From Anthoceros angustus (lineage: Eukaryota > Streptophyta > Anthocerotopsida > Anthocerotales > Anthocerotaceae): a stretch of 64,000 bases of DNA. A model generated the notes under the pieces. The model was not told the origin of the DNA. It made no database searches and was given only the letters and a program-made list of their open reading frames with translations. This document shows positions 46,593-57,249 of the stretch, piece by piece; the first letter of the stretch is position 1; each line of letters opens with the position of its first letter. The position numbers and the translations under genes are program-made. The stretch covers positions 20,995 through 84,994 of the forward strand of contig MU008231.1 in NCBI GenBank assembly GCA_010909165.1. The letters run 5' to 3'.

Positions 46593-47469
46593 GACGTCAA
46601 GGCTGCATTTTTATATGGGACTCTACATGAAGACATTTACATGCTTCAGCCACCATGGTTTGTGATCAACATGGGACCTCTACGCTATGCTCTAGGAGTA
46701 CAGTTCAAATTCAAGAAGGAAGAGCACACCTTTTTCATCCATCAAGAGCATTACATCAGCCAATTACTGGAAAGATTCAACCTGAAGGACGCCAAGCCAG
46801 TATCCACATCAATTGCCTCAGGAGAGAAGGTATCAGCAGAGGACTGCCCCAACACTCCAGAAGAAATGCACGAGATGAGAAGCGTCCCTTTCAGTGAGGT
46901 TGTCGGAAGCCTGCTTTACCTATCAATTTGGACAAGAACAGACATCGCACAAGCCGTGAATATAGATAGTGTCCAGATATCTCTCTAATCCGGGGAAAGT
47001 GCACTGGACCTGCGTCAAGAGAATACTCCGTTACTTAAAGAGGACAAAGTCACACGGACTTCTATACAGAGACCATCTGCACCTCATCCACTGAGGCAGA
47101 GTACGCAGCAACAACCCTAGCAGCCAAGGAGATACTATGGATTCGCCAGTTCCTACAGACATCGATGAGAAGCAGGATCAGGCAACTCAGCTGCACTGCG
47201 ACAACCAATCAGCGATAGCCATGACACACAATTCAGTGCTGCACACGAGGACCAAGCACGTGGAGATTCAGCATCACTTTATTCGACAAGTGGTGGCCAA
47301 CAAACAAGTTTCACCACGCTACATCAATACAAGCGACAACACTGCAGACCTGTTAACCAAGGGACTCCCCAAGGCTCTTCATGACAAGCATACCGAAGGT
47401 ATCGGGTGGACAGAGACTTATCCCGACTTCAAAGACCTAGCCCTCGCCATCATCAAAGGGGAGCCCTAG
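46593..47469 (+). pseudogene. Copia RT/RNase H with catalytic box deleted
   Basis: DVKAAFLYGTLHEDIYM (about 46594-46644) is the start of copia RT, with its first catalytic Asp. It is followed only about 25 bases later by GPLRYALGVQFKFKKEE (from 46674), which normally lies after the Y-V-D-D box. The intervening block, including the catalytic Y-V-D-D, has been deleted. RNase H is present in two frames: TSSTEAEYAATTLAAKEILW (about 47082) and then LHCDNQSAIAMTHNSVLHTR (about 47188) to LLTKGLPKALH. The enzyme cannot work. Confidence 0.82.
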
Positions 47470-47775
47470 TTGACCCAAAGACTAAGCCAACAGCCCCAGC
47501 TCACCCACTAATCGTGGAGAGGTTGAGTCAGCAGTCCCATGCCCTCAACTCTAGCTTGTCTCGACCCCGACTCTTCCCAACTCTGGTCTTCACCACTCTG
47601 CGCTTGGGCACTCCTCCTTGCTCGAGACTTTCAATCTTCTTAATCACCTCTTGGATTATGTGACTCGCAAGTTGGAGAAGCCACCAGAGACTAGCTAGTA
47701 CACTCAAGACCACGTTCAAGCACGCGTGGGAGATGGAGGCCATGGGCAAGAACCTGAATCTGCAGCGAGGGGGAG

Positions 47776-48015
47776 TGTTGGAGAATAGCAGCGCGTACGC
47801 CACGGATCAGGTTTTAGCACTGTGGTTTTAAGTCATGTCGCCATACACACTTTAGGGCACATTTCGTGCATAGGCCCGTAATCGTTAGTTTATCAGACGG
47901 GCATGTCGTTATGAACCATAACCGCGTGAGCGGTTAAAGAACCGACTCTGTACAGTATAAGAACAAGCTTTCATGTATCAGTAAATTACACTCTCAATTC
48001 TGTATATGGCCAGCA
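47776..48015 (+). repeat. Copia 3' LTR (about 240 bp)
   Basis: It begins TGTTGGAGAA directly after the polypurine tract and includes ctctcaattctgtatatgg near its end, a common ending style of plant copia LTRs. The end is placed at the CA of ccagca (48015), but without a 5' copy for comparison this is uncertain by tens of bases. Confidence 0.6.
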
Positions 48016-48170
48016 ATATGTGACCACTTTAATGAGAGTGAAGCAAAGTGGCGGTGCATGTTCGAGGAGCGGCTTACCGAAATTGCTGGTTACCCTCTTT
48101 TCTGTTACAAGCAAGCGCACAAAAAGAAGTTGCTTGATTCCCCTTGAGAGAGGTTGGGATGAAGTTGTGG

Positions 48171-48525
48171 ATACCGTACCCCAAGGGATGATTCGGCGTT
48201 AATTAATTAAAATTAATAAAAGTTGCAAATTTAGAAATGATTATACTTAAAATATTGAATATATAAAAATTTATGAGTTTAAGATGCCGAAAACAAGGAA
48301 ACTAGGGTTTGTGTGGAAAATTAGGGCCTGTTTAGGGGTGGTCTATACATATCCATTAGTTTTATATATATACTTATATATTTTAATAAACGTTGAAATT
48401 TGATAAAATTATTTTTCGTAAATTTTGAATTTTGGAAAAATATAAATATTTTTGTTGAACCTTATTTTTTCAAAAAATAATTATTTCGGCATTATCATGT
48501 TGAATCACCCCTCGGGGTACGGTAT
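48171..48525. mobile_element. MITE (355 bp) with 24-bp terminal inverted repeats
   Basis: Left end: ataccgtaccccaagg followed by gatgattc (48171-48194). The right end (48502-48525), read as reverse complement, gives ataccgtaccccgagg followed by ggtgattc. The two match at 22 of 24 positions. The interior is very AT-rich and has no coding capacity. If the repeats are taken to start at CCGTACCCC, both ends are bounded by TA, which would fit a 2-bp TA target duplication. The superfamily is not certain. Confidence 0.7.
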
Positions 48526-48710
48526 ACAAAGAGACCAAATCCTCATGTTCCGCTCCCATGGAAAATTCATTACCCGGTCTGAAAATGAAAGGAATATGCT
48601 ACATTCTAATGTCAAGTCTCTACACAAGTAGGCCCGGGTTGCCTACGCATTACATAAGCACGAGCCCTGACCAAACAGGACTCGTACAGCAAAGGTATTC
48701 AATTGGACCG

Positions 48711-48990
48711 TTAGCATGAGCATGAAGATCCATCGGCCTTTTCCAGCCCAGGTGGTCTTCTAATTACAATGAGCTCTACGGCCCCCTCTGGCTTCTGCTG
48801 CCCAGGATGAAGGTGTCTGTGTAGCCTCGCTTTCCTGCCATCGTGGAGCTCCTTGCTTGGTTTGAAATATGCTCCCTTCATGAGGGTGGGTGGTGCTGTT
48901 GGTCTTGCTCGATCATCTGAAATCGTCACCTGCGCGCACTTGCCAGGAGGGTCCTTATACAATATGAAACTCACTTCGTTATCAAGGCTG
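48711..48990 (-). CDS. Probable 3' exon of the AT-hook protein gene
   Basis: The minus frame is open from about 49007 to the stop at 48711. It reads DNEVSFILYKDPPGKCAQVT, and further on APPTLMKGAYFKPSKELHDG and EGAVELIVIRRPPG before a Cys/Ser end. A splice acceptor of the form ggccag (exon starting near 48987) would be in phase with the donor at 49393, giving an intron of about 400 bases. Other acceptors nearby would give an immediate stop or a different frame. No domain is recognised. Linkage to the upstream exon is inferred from strand, phase and distance. Confidence 0.42.
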
Positions 48991-49393
48991 GCCAGCCTTC
49001 GCTTTCTCTAGTCATCTAACTGAAAGCTGATTGCAGCTTTTCCAGAAACAAACCAACAGTCAGCGACCAGCTTCTTCAAATAACAAGCCTAAACCTTCTA
49101 GCTGACATGCAACAAATGGGGTCCTGCCAGCACCACGCCGTGTGATCGGAAGCACCATATCACACGCAAGCCTCTGGAAGGCTCTCTGAAGTCGCTCTTG
49201 AAACTATGGAAAAATCAAGTCTGAGCGCCGGGTCCTCTATCTGGATGCATCCTGCGAAGCAACAATGTTGAACATTTCGAAAAAGTGCTTGGAATTTCAG
49301 AACGCAAGCGAATCACAACTCAGCTTATCATGAGTAGCATGACCAGCAGTAGATTGGAGGTGAAGAATTGATTAGATTGTACACAGCACTTAC

Positions 49394-50739
49394 CACCGCT
49401 TCGGTCCAGTCTGTGGGATACTCACGATTTGGCATCTTGCGGCACCGACAAGCTCCTCCATCACCTTCTCTATGGATGCCTCACACATCACCTCCCTCAT
49501 CATCCAATCTACAGCCCACTGGGGGGGCAGCCGAATGTTCTCCGCTTCCGGCACACACACCACCGGAGGAGCCAGAATCCCTGTAAGCCTGTCTACTGTC
49601 CTGGGCAAATATTGATTATCATCGGCCTGAAGTGCTTCACCTGTGCACACTTTCTTCAGCCTGTGAGCAGTCGAGTCAGTGCTCGGGGCCGAGCACCACC
49701 AGTTGTCCTCGCCCTCAAGCTCCCAGAAATTCTCTCCCCCACCATATTTTCCCCGCTCTGCTCCTACGTTATGCTGCTCCATCCGAGGTGGCCTCACCTG
49801 TTCCATGCTGACAGGTAAAGACAATTGACAACGGGAATTGATATGTGAAGGGGTACTACCTGAAGCTCTAAATACCTTGAACAACGTTGTTGGATTCAGA
49901 TCGTCTTCAATAATACCCTGATGCCGATTATCCTCGTGCTGAATAGCTTGATTAGGATCAATTCCCTCATTCCCAACCCATTGAACATCCTCTTGAATGG
50001 CCTGTTGGTTCACAGCAGCATGCTGGCTGCATGATCCTTTATAACGCTGAAACCCACCCTGCATACTAAGGTTATGTCCTTTAAGAAATAGCAGATCAGT
50101 GGAATTCAAGGTGACAGATGAGCGCTTGAACGACGTTGTTAAGTTCAGATCGCCTTCAGGGTTATCCTGATACCGATTATCCTCGTCCTGAAGAGCTTGA
50201 TAATTAGGATCAATTCCCTCATTCCCAACAAAGTGAACAGCCTCTTGAATGGCCTGGTTGTTAACGGCAGCGTGCTGGCTGCATGAACCTCCGTAACGCT
50301 GAACGCCACCCTGCATCCTAAGTCTCCGAGCTTCAAGAAATGCCATAGCAGTGGAATTCAAGGTGACGCCCTTCAGGGTGGTATCCAAATGGTGGCTAAC
50401 ATCACCAGGGGCTTCGGCGCCGTCCCTTAATTCTTTGGGTTTGTTCTTAGATCCCATGGGTCGACCGCGGCGCCGGGGCATTGTCACAACAGTTGCGGCT
50501 TCTGCATTCCTGGGGCTGGCTACGGCGGCGTGCCCTAATTCTTTGGGTTTGTTCTTAGATCCCTTGGGTCGACCGCGGCGCCGGAGTGTTGTCGCACCAG
50601 CTGCATCCTCTGACCTCGGGACTCCAGCTTCTGGATCCATGGACATGACATTTGCAACCGGGCGCTCCTTCCGTGTTTCGCAGAGCTCGGGATCTCCACG
50701 GCCCCCGTCTGCAGCTGTGGATGCGGAGAAGCCGAGCAT
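49394..50739 (-). CDS. AT-hook protein, main exon
   Basis: A minus-strand open frame of about 449 codons is by far the longest clean one here. It carries two AT-hook motifs, each RRRGRP followed by GSKNKPKEL (residues about 54-69 and 90-105). AT-hooks bind the minor groove of AT-rich DNA, so a nuclear chromatin or regulatory role is likely. Two imperfect repeats of about 80 residues follow (about 125-205 and 210-295), each with LNST, MQGG, QRY, GSCSQHAAVN, QAIQE and VGNEGIDPN. The C-terminal part has PQWAVDWMMREVMCEASIEK. The frame would stop at TAA, but that TAA lies inside a strong donor (G|GTAAGTG, GT at 49393-49392), so the exon most likely ends at 49394. Real start: ATG at 50739 or an upstream exon. 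I cannot name a family beyond AT-hook protein. Confidence 0.65.
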
Positions 50740-50884
50740 CACATCCCAATCACTGCTGCTTCTGCATGCCTCGGGTTGGCTGCACCTGTCGCACCCTCTG
50801 ACCTCGGGACTCCAGCTTCAGGATCCATGGCCATGGCATGTGCATTATGCAACCGGACGTTCGTTCCGTCCTTCGCATAGCTCT

Positions 50885-51260
50885 ACATATCCACGCCCTC
50901 CTTCTGGACCTGTGGATGCTCTGCAGAAGCCGGGTCGTCTCGCATCCCATCACCACCAAGAGTTTCACAGAAGGGCAATCGCTCCGGCTCTGCAGGAGAG
51001 GAAGACCCAGAGCCCGAATTTGCGTGCCCTGGTAACGGCTTCAAATCATTCAGCTCCAAATCACTAACACTCATATTGTAGCGTTCCATGCGATTCAACC
51101 ACTCCGTGTCCACTCCACTCGATGCTCTGCAATCCGTTTCATTCCTTGGCCCAACATGTTTGATTGCGCATATTGCGTCCCATTCGGTGTCAATCCCACG
51201 GCCTTCCTCCCATGAGCCTTCCACACTTTTTGGCCATTCAAAGCGCGTCCTTCCAATCAT
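50885..51260 (-). CDS. Probable 5' exon of the AT-hook protein gene
   Basis: From the ATG at 51260 the minus frame reads MIGRTRFEWPKSVEGSWEEG and includes two related pieces, GIDTEWDAICAI and GVDTEWLNRMERYNM, then a Ser/Pro-rich tail, ending at a stop at 50883-50885. It lies just downstream of a TATA box. The DNA after it (50880-50770) is a diverged duplicate of the start of the main exon (both contain M-D-P-E-A-G-V-P-R-S-E) without an AT-hook, and the frame does not join directly to the main exon. An intron must link the two or they are separate genes. I could not find a convincing donor. Confidence 0.4.
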
Positions 51261-51305
51261 CTCCTCACTCGCCAATTCTCCTATTCTCCTCCTCCTCAAA
51301 TAAGG

Positions 51306-51312
51306 TTATATA
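51306..51312 (-). promoter_or_regulatory. TATA box of the AT-hook gene
   Basis: On the minus strand TATATAA (context ctatataacc) lies about 46 bases upstream of the ATG at 51260. A start site 25-35 bases downstream would give a very short leader. Upstream DNA is AT-rich, as is common for plant promoters. Confidence 0.42.
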
Positions 51313-52130
51313 GATATAGTGAATATAATTTTATATTCCAAACCTTAGTAGAAATCATCAAAATTTGGTGCAAAGGTAATTTAAGCATTTTCTCTCCATC
51401 ATTATTTATTCATGTTAAAATATAATCATGATATGGATTTCTTATGCTTTCTATCATAACAAACCTCCAAACCCCCATAAGACTACTTTTTATGACAGAC
51501 TTGTATCTAAATCGATGCCACCAGTTGCCAGCTCAAACTTATAACTTGAGCTCAAAATAGGGGGCTCAAACTTGATCTCGAAGCTTGAATTACCCTTCAA
51601 AATCACTTTCTGCTCCCAAAAGGCTCAACAATGGTGCCTACTCCTCTAGAAAGCACGAGTAGTGTAACTTCTAAAGCTATCTTCTCACTCTTTCCAAATA
51701 TTATACATACACAAACTTAGGTAAGCTGAATATGTATGCATTTTTCTATAAGTATAGAACATACAATATAAGGGTTCTCACAAGTGTATTTGTGAGACAT
51801 GTGAACACAATAATCCGCTCTCCACCGGGCTCTAGCACATATAGTGGAGGGTGAGGATCATGAGGAGTGAATTAGATGGCTCCCTTTATTCGTGAGACCT
51901 TACTCCATGTACCATAGTTGATATAGCTATTAGGCACGCAAAGTGTCTAATAGATAATTTTTTTTGGGTGCAGGCCATTAGGCAAAGTAAAATTATTTTA
52001 TAAAATTATGCACTTCAAAATATTGTATAATTATATATTTACATATAACTATACGCACATTATTTCCACACTAAAGATTTGTTGAAGGGATCATGAGGAG
52101 AAAGTCGTCAGCACGGTCTGACACCATGAT
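51313..52130. other. AT-rich intergenic region
   Basis: About 800 bases of AT-rich DNA hold no open frame or repeat that I can support. It probably contains the upstream promoter region of the AT-hook gene. Confidence 0.5.
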
Positions 52131-53569
52131 ATTTGCCGGGAGAGGGCTTGTGTGTCATTTCCAGAGTCAAGGCCCGTGAGAGAACAATGTTCAACCAAGA
52201 TACGAATGACTACACTCAGGGGAAAACCTTGATTCCTGAAGGAGTGTCCAGTAGGTGCAGCTTGTGCGTGTTATCCGAAAGCTGTGGAACGAGCAAGCTT
52301 GGCCAACCAGCTGTGGCGCTCCTAGATTGCCCTTACACGAGCTGGAAGGTAGCCGAAATAAAATGGCTTGATCCAACCGCCGACATGCCTCATGTACATA
52401 CCCTACCCCAAGAATTTTGCAAAAGAAATAGCGATGTGGCCTCGACCTGGCGGATCCATCTTCGCCTGAAGGACTTGAGTGAAAATAGGAGGCCAAACAT
52501 GAGCTCGGGTCCACCGACTTAGCGTGGTGAGCGCCTCCCCACACATGGTAGTGCATGCACACTGCTGTTGAAAATGTACAAAAGACATCCGCCGGGTTTG
52601 CGACATCCCCAACATGGCTTTCCCCGCACCACGCCCGAGCTCCGCCTCGTGTGTCGCTCGCCGTGCAGGCCCGAATACCGACAATGTAGAATCGATCGAT
52701 CGGAGCAGTTACACTAACTCGCTAACAAATCGGTGTGCGGGCTAGCCGATGGAGCTTCTCGCCTTCCCGCCATTTTTCGCCTTCAATACCAAGCGCTTCC
52801 TTGAGGACTTGCATTGCTCTCACTGCAACAAGACCCACTAATGGTTACAGCAGTGTTTCTGCATATCCAGCGCAGTATCGCCAAGGAGGGACAATAACCC
52901 AACCGGGATACCTACAATGGTGGCTGGCAGTTCAACTACTTCAAAAGGCCAGCCACAGCGGAATGGAGCCAAGGCCAAAGGAGCAGGCAATGTAGACAAG
53001 ATTGTTGCATTGAGGCGCAGGGTGGCTAGCAAGGTGACTCACAACTCGCTAGGAGCATGCCGCAGCATGCCTCTACCCCAAAAGGACAAATGCCCATGTT
53101 TGCCTACCGTGAGGAAGAAGGAGGATTATGCATCCGCCACATGAAGCTATGCGTTGTCAACCGCCTAGACCGGAACTTAATTCAACCTTGCCTGCCACAT
53201 GGGTGGGATGCAACCTGAGGAAGGCACACTTGGATGCCGCAGCTAGATCCTTTACACCATTGCCCCTGTGAGTGACTATTCTCAGGATGACCGGCCCTGA
53301 TGGAGCCGAGAGGCAACTTCCATCCAAACAATGGGGTCACCAGGCAAGACATTTGCCACCGGCATACACCCCAGCCCTGCTTATGCAAAAGGTGCTAGAG
53401 ACCCCCTCGATCACCTTATAGGACATGGGTGTTGGGCGTGCTCAATTGTAAGTGTGTGCTTGGCGACAAATGAGAGGGCAACTCTACCATCCCATACTGG
53501 ATTGCCAAGAGAGATCCGCCAGCTCCCACAATCTGGACCGCCAGAGATCCATGGGGCTCTACATGGAAA
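52131..53569. other. Unassigned region with overlapping short frames
   Basis: A plus frame of 129 codons (52133-52522) and a minus frame of 123 codons (52191-52562) overlap. Neither has a recognisable motif, and I cannot choose between them. Moderately open plus frames follow at 52735-53144. Composition differs from the AT-rich DNA to the left. This may be old transposon sequence. Confidence 0.3.
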
Positions 53570-55560
53570 ACCGGGCACTGAGGTCCTCCCACTATAGCGC
53601 CACACTTATCCCACGCCGCCAGACGCTGGGTTTCGGCCCCATGAGACTTGTGTGAAAGTTCGAGGTCTTGTGACAACCGATCGCCACCGCAGAGACACAA
53701 CTCAGCCTTCTCAACAAAGGCGCCTCTACTCTCCTCTTACAGTTGCACCACTTGCACGCCCGAAAATCGCCAATCCGACCTACAACGATAAAACACAAGG
53801 TGGTGTCCCGCCTCAGGAGCCTACCACGGCGCCTGTGGACCCCCGATCCACACCGCGATTTCCCTACTTAAGACCACTTCTCCACTGTGAGCGCTTTACT
53901 TGCAGATTTGGGATTGTCCCTTAGGCTCACTGTGGCCTTCCACTAACACCTACACCTCTAATCCTCTACTCATCTCTCTTCTCATCCTCTTCCTCCTATT
54001 CTAACCTCGATTCGGGCTTCTTGGCTTTACGCACAAGCTGCACAGGGTCGGCCTCCACCCAAGTTCTTCCTTGGGCGGTTGCTATGTGGGTTTGACACCA
54101 GAGAACCTCCAGTCTTTCCACTGGTACCCTCAAGCCGAGTGTTCGGCATTGCCACACACCCAAAGCAAAGCAATTTCCAGGCAACCATTCACAAGGGGCA
54201 ACTCGTTTAGGCACTTGCGGGAGCAAGTCCTCCACTCACCACGCGACTTCCTCTCTAGACTGCGTTGGCTCCACGGCCGGCACGAAATTCCTCTGTAATG
54301 GCAAAGGACTCGATGAGTGGGCGCAAGACGTGATACTTTACTTTGTGAAATCCTCCTCCTCTTATAGGAGGCCTTCCCCATACAACCTCCCTTGGTGACC
54401 CTCTGCGGTCACCTTTTCCAATATTCTATTATTTCCTACACTTGACATTTAAGGCACCTAATCTATTATTATCGATCCTTGGTAAATTCTATTCTAGTAA
54501 CTTCACCTAAGATCATCCTTAAAGGATGTCGATCTACACCACCTATTCTTCCATCTAAGCTCATTTATGGTCATTGACCATTCTTAGTCCCTTGGTGGTG
54601 GCCTCCTTGTGGATTGGCTCCCTCGCCCTCCTTTGCTCTTCCCTTCCCGATCTTGTCGCCTTCCTAATGTGTGGGGCAAGTACAATCTGCCCCTTCCTCC
54701 ATCTCCAGCGGGCGGCCTTCCTCTTCCATGAAGCGCCCCTCGCGCTAGGCGCCCTTTTCTCCTCCGCGCGCGCCCGTTCATCCACCCTACGCGGTAGTCG
54801 CGGACTACGGGGTGCCTACCATGGTAGTCGGTCTATCTCCTTCTTCTCTTCCTCTCCATCGGTGATGTCTCAGGTGATCCTCTTTGCTCTCCTTCCTTCT
54901 GTTTGGTTTGTCCATACCTATCATGGAGCATGTCTTCAAAGTCTTCCCCATCGGGATGTCTAACTCCGGGCCTTTTGCGTTGGTCTCCTCTCGCCTGGCT
55001 CCTCCCTTATCGTGGGGAGAACTTCTCACCCTCCCCTTCCTCGTGGGTCGGACCCCGTCCTTAGTCTCCTCGGTGGGGTTGTCTCCCCACCACCACTCCT
55101 CAGGGGTATACTCGGACCCCGGCTCCTTCATCGGCCGGGCCTTGGCGGCCCGACTCCAGGCTCTGCGCCCGGCACGCCCTACCCGGTGATGGCGGACTAC
55201 CGGCGTATGTGTGTCTACCCGCAGTCTGGCGGACTACCGTGGTGAGGTCACCCTCGTGGTAGGTTGACCCCGGAGGTGGGCTCCCCTCCTTGCTCTCGCG
55301 CCATCTTCCACCTTTGGCTCACGCTCCCTCATCTCCGACTCCTCAGTTCCTCGGAGTCCATTTTGATGGCCTCATCAAAATCGGAGGCCTCAGCTTTTTA
55401 TTGCTCCTTTGTCATCATCATGAGGACCCAATGTCCTCCTCTTGGCCAAGCGCAAGACTCATTGTTGGCCTTCAAAATCTATTGTGGAGGTGAGCCCCAA
55501 GCTATGATATTGCATTTGGAGATCATCAACTCCGTGGGCCACTCTCCATCTTCACACCTA
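53570..55560 (-). repeat. Diverged copy of the B-type LTR
   Basis: It starts at accgggcactgaggtcctcc and follows the B LTR in order: ccagacgctgggtttc, one 110-bp unit (53763-53880), ttccttgggcggttgctat, the TATA-like box (54361-54366), ccaatattctattatttcct (54418), atggagcatgtcttcaaag (54922), the palindrome ctaccatggtag (54816-54827) and the DFDE/DSEE frame (55348-55382). Similarity falls off beyond about 55500. No primer-binding site lies to its left, so it is not a 5' LTR in this orientation. It may be a 3' LTR, a solo LTR or a fragment continuing into the gap. Confidence 0.75.
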
Positions 55561-55617
55561 CCTTTGTAGGCATCCCTTGAGGTGGTCAATTCCCCACCTT
55601 GACATGGAGGGTCCTCC

Positions 55618-56196
55618 TCACTCCCGCACTTGGCCATCTTTGAAGGGCATAGTCCGCCCAAAATCTCCGCTTCTCACCACCAAGATTCTGTGCACCACCT
55701 TCTTGTGGTGCTCCTCCTCGGAACCTCCTTTGTTCCAGGCCACCGCTTGGCAAGTCTCTCCTCTCTCCCAAGCACTCTCAAGGCCCAACTCTTGCAGTCT
55801 TAGGTCTTGAGCCTCCAGCTCCGAGCGCCTCTCTTCCAGATTGTACCGGGTCCGCCGCAATTCTTCTCTCATGTCCCGGTTTTTGATGGCTTGGGTAGCC
55901 ATCACCGCTCTGCGGCGTCCCGGACCGCTTCTCCCTTCCTAGAGCCTCTTTGCCCTTTCTTGCTCCAATTGGGCAAAATGCTCCTCCGCCTTTTGCCTCC
56001 ATGAGTCCTTGGGTTGTTGCCGAATAGGCTCTTTCTGCTGAACCTTCCTCCAGATTTTTCCCCGCTCATCCATGAGGTCCGGAGCTTCTCCAGCCCCTTT
56101 CCAACTTGGCTCTCGCTCGGACTCCATGGCCTCCAATTGCCATTTAGTCCCCGCCTCCGCCATGTCTTGGGATTTCACTCCTCTTGGCATGCCCAC
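55618..56196 (-). pseudogene. Coiled-coil-like frame in the diverged B-type copy
   Basis: The minus frame 55939-56196 reads MDERGKIWRKVQQKEPIRQQ and then AEEHFAQLEQERAKRL. After a frame change, 55618-55905 reads MREELRRTRYNLEERRSELE and AQDLRLQELGLESAWERGE. This is a long charged helix typical of a coiled coil. Its position relative to the DFDE/DSEE frame is the same as for the Glu/Lys-rich frame of the B LTR (8570-9480), so it is likely the same LTR-encoded protein in a less damaged form. Function is unknown. Confidence 0.42.
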
Positions 56197-56825
56197 AAGG
56201 AGGCTGCTAGCTCCTAGCCCTTCACACGGCCGAGTGCTTCACAAGCACTCAAGAATTCTCCTAGGGGTCAAAGTCCAGCTTTTTGCCGGAAATTCCAGCT
56301 CTCCCGCACTGGACCATCGCACGGCGCGGTCCCTCACCGCCGCCTCCATCCGCTCTTCCTCCGCTGCCTCGTGATTTCATACTCCTGAGCCCGCTTCCGT
56401 ATCCGCTCATGTGGAGAGACGCCTTCAAGGCCTCCGCCACCGCTGTCCAAACTTGGCTCCACGGCCCCGCCGACAAACCTCAAGAATGCAAATTAGAGAG
56501 AGCAATGGTGGCAGTGCACGCAATGAGCTTACCGCCGCCGGAGCCCGTAGCACCGCCGCAAACAAGCAGCTTTTGAGATGTGCGCCGAATCACACGTGAG
56601 GTCGCCACACACTGACGGCATGGACAAAACATGTAAACCTCATTTGTAAATCGGGGCATCTTGCACGTGGTCCCGACTTGTCGACGACAAGCAGAATCAG
56701 CGGCACGCACAGTAAACCTATGAATGCAGACTGCAGACCGTGAATTCATGTCCAATTCACAACGACTCCATCGACATTGTAGGTGCAGTATCACGCCGCA
56801 GCGCACGCCACCTCCAAATCGAGAA
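56197..56825. other. Sequence before the assembly gap, unassigned
   Basis: This is moderately GC-rich sequence with short overlapping frames and no recognised motif. It may still belong to the B-type copy. Confidence 0.3.
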
Positions 56826-57249
56826 NNNNNNNNNNNNNNNNNNNNNNNNNNNNNNNNNNNNNNNNNNNNNNNNNNNNNNNNNNNNNNNNNNNNNNNNNNN
56901 NNNNNNNNNNNNNNNNNNNNNNNNNNNNNNNNNNNNNNNNNNNNNNNNNNNNNNNNNNNNNNNNNNNNNNNNNNNNNNNNNNNNNNNNNNNNNNNNNNNN
57001 NNNNNNNNNNNNNNNNNNNNNNNNNNNNNNNNNNNNNNNNNNNNNNNNNNNNNNNNNNNNNNNNNNNNNNNNNNNNNNNNNNNNNNNNNNNNNNNNNNNN
57101 NNNNNNNNNNNNNNNNNNNNNNNNNNNNNNNNNNNNNNNNNNNNNNNNNNNNNNNNNNNNNNNNNNNNNNNNNNNNNNNNNNNNNNNNNNNNNNNNNNNN
57201 NNNNNNNNNNNNNNNNNNNNNNNNNNNNNNNNNNNNNNNNNNNNNNNNN
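56826..57249. other. Assembly gap (424 N)
   Basis: A run of 424 undetermined bases. Open frames crossing it are meaningless. Confidence 0.99.

Larger units (their letters stand above)
45866..48015 (+). mobile_element. Ty1/copia retrotransposon, 5'-truncated, with internal RT deletion
   Basis: The fragment starts inside the integrase domain and continues through RT and RNase H to a polypurine tract (gagggggag, 47768-47775) and a 3' LTR. Integrase before RT marks Ty1/copia. The 5' LTR, gag and protease are absent, and no match to the 3' LTR is seen upstream. It lies outside both gypsy elements and has fewer frame changes than they do. Confidence 0.85.

Noticed and set aside
50351-51067. 238-codon plus-strand frame opposite the AT-hook gene
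   Set aside because: It is antisense to the AT-hook exon, whose motifs, repeats and splice donor support the minus strand.
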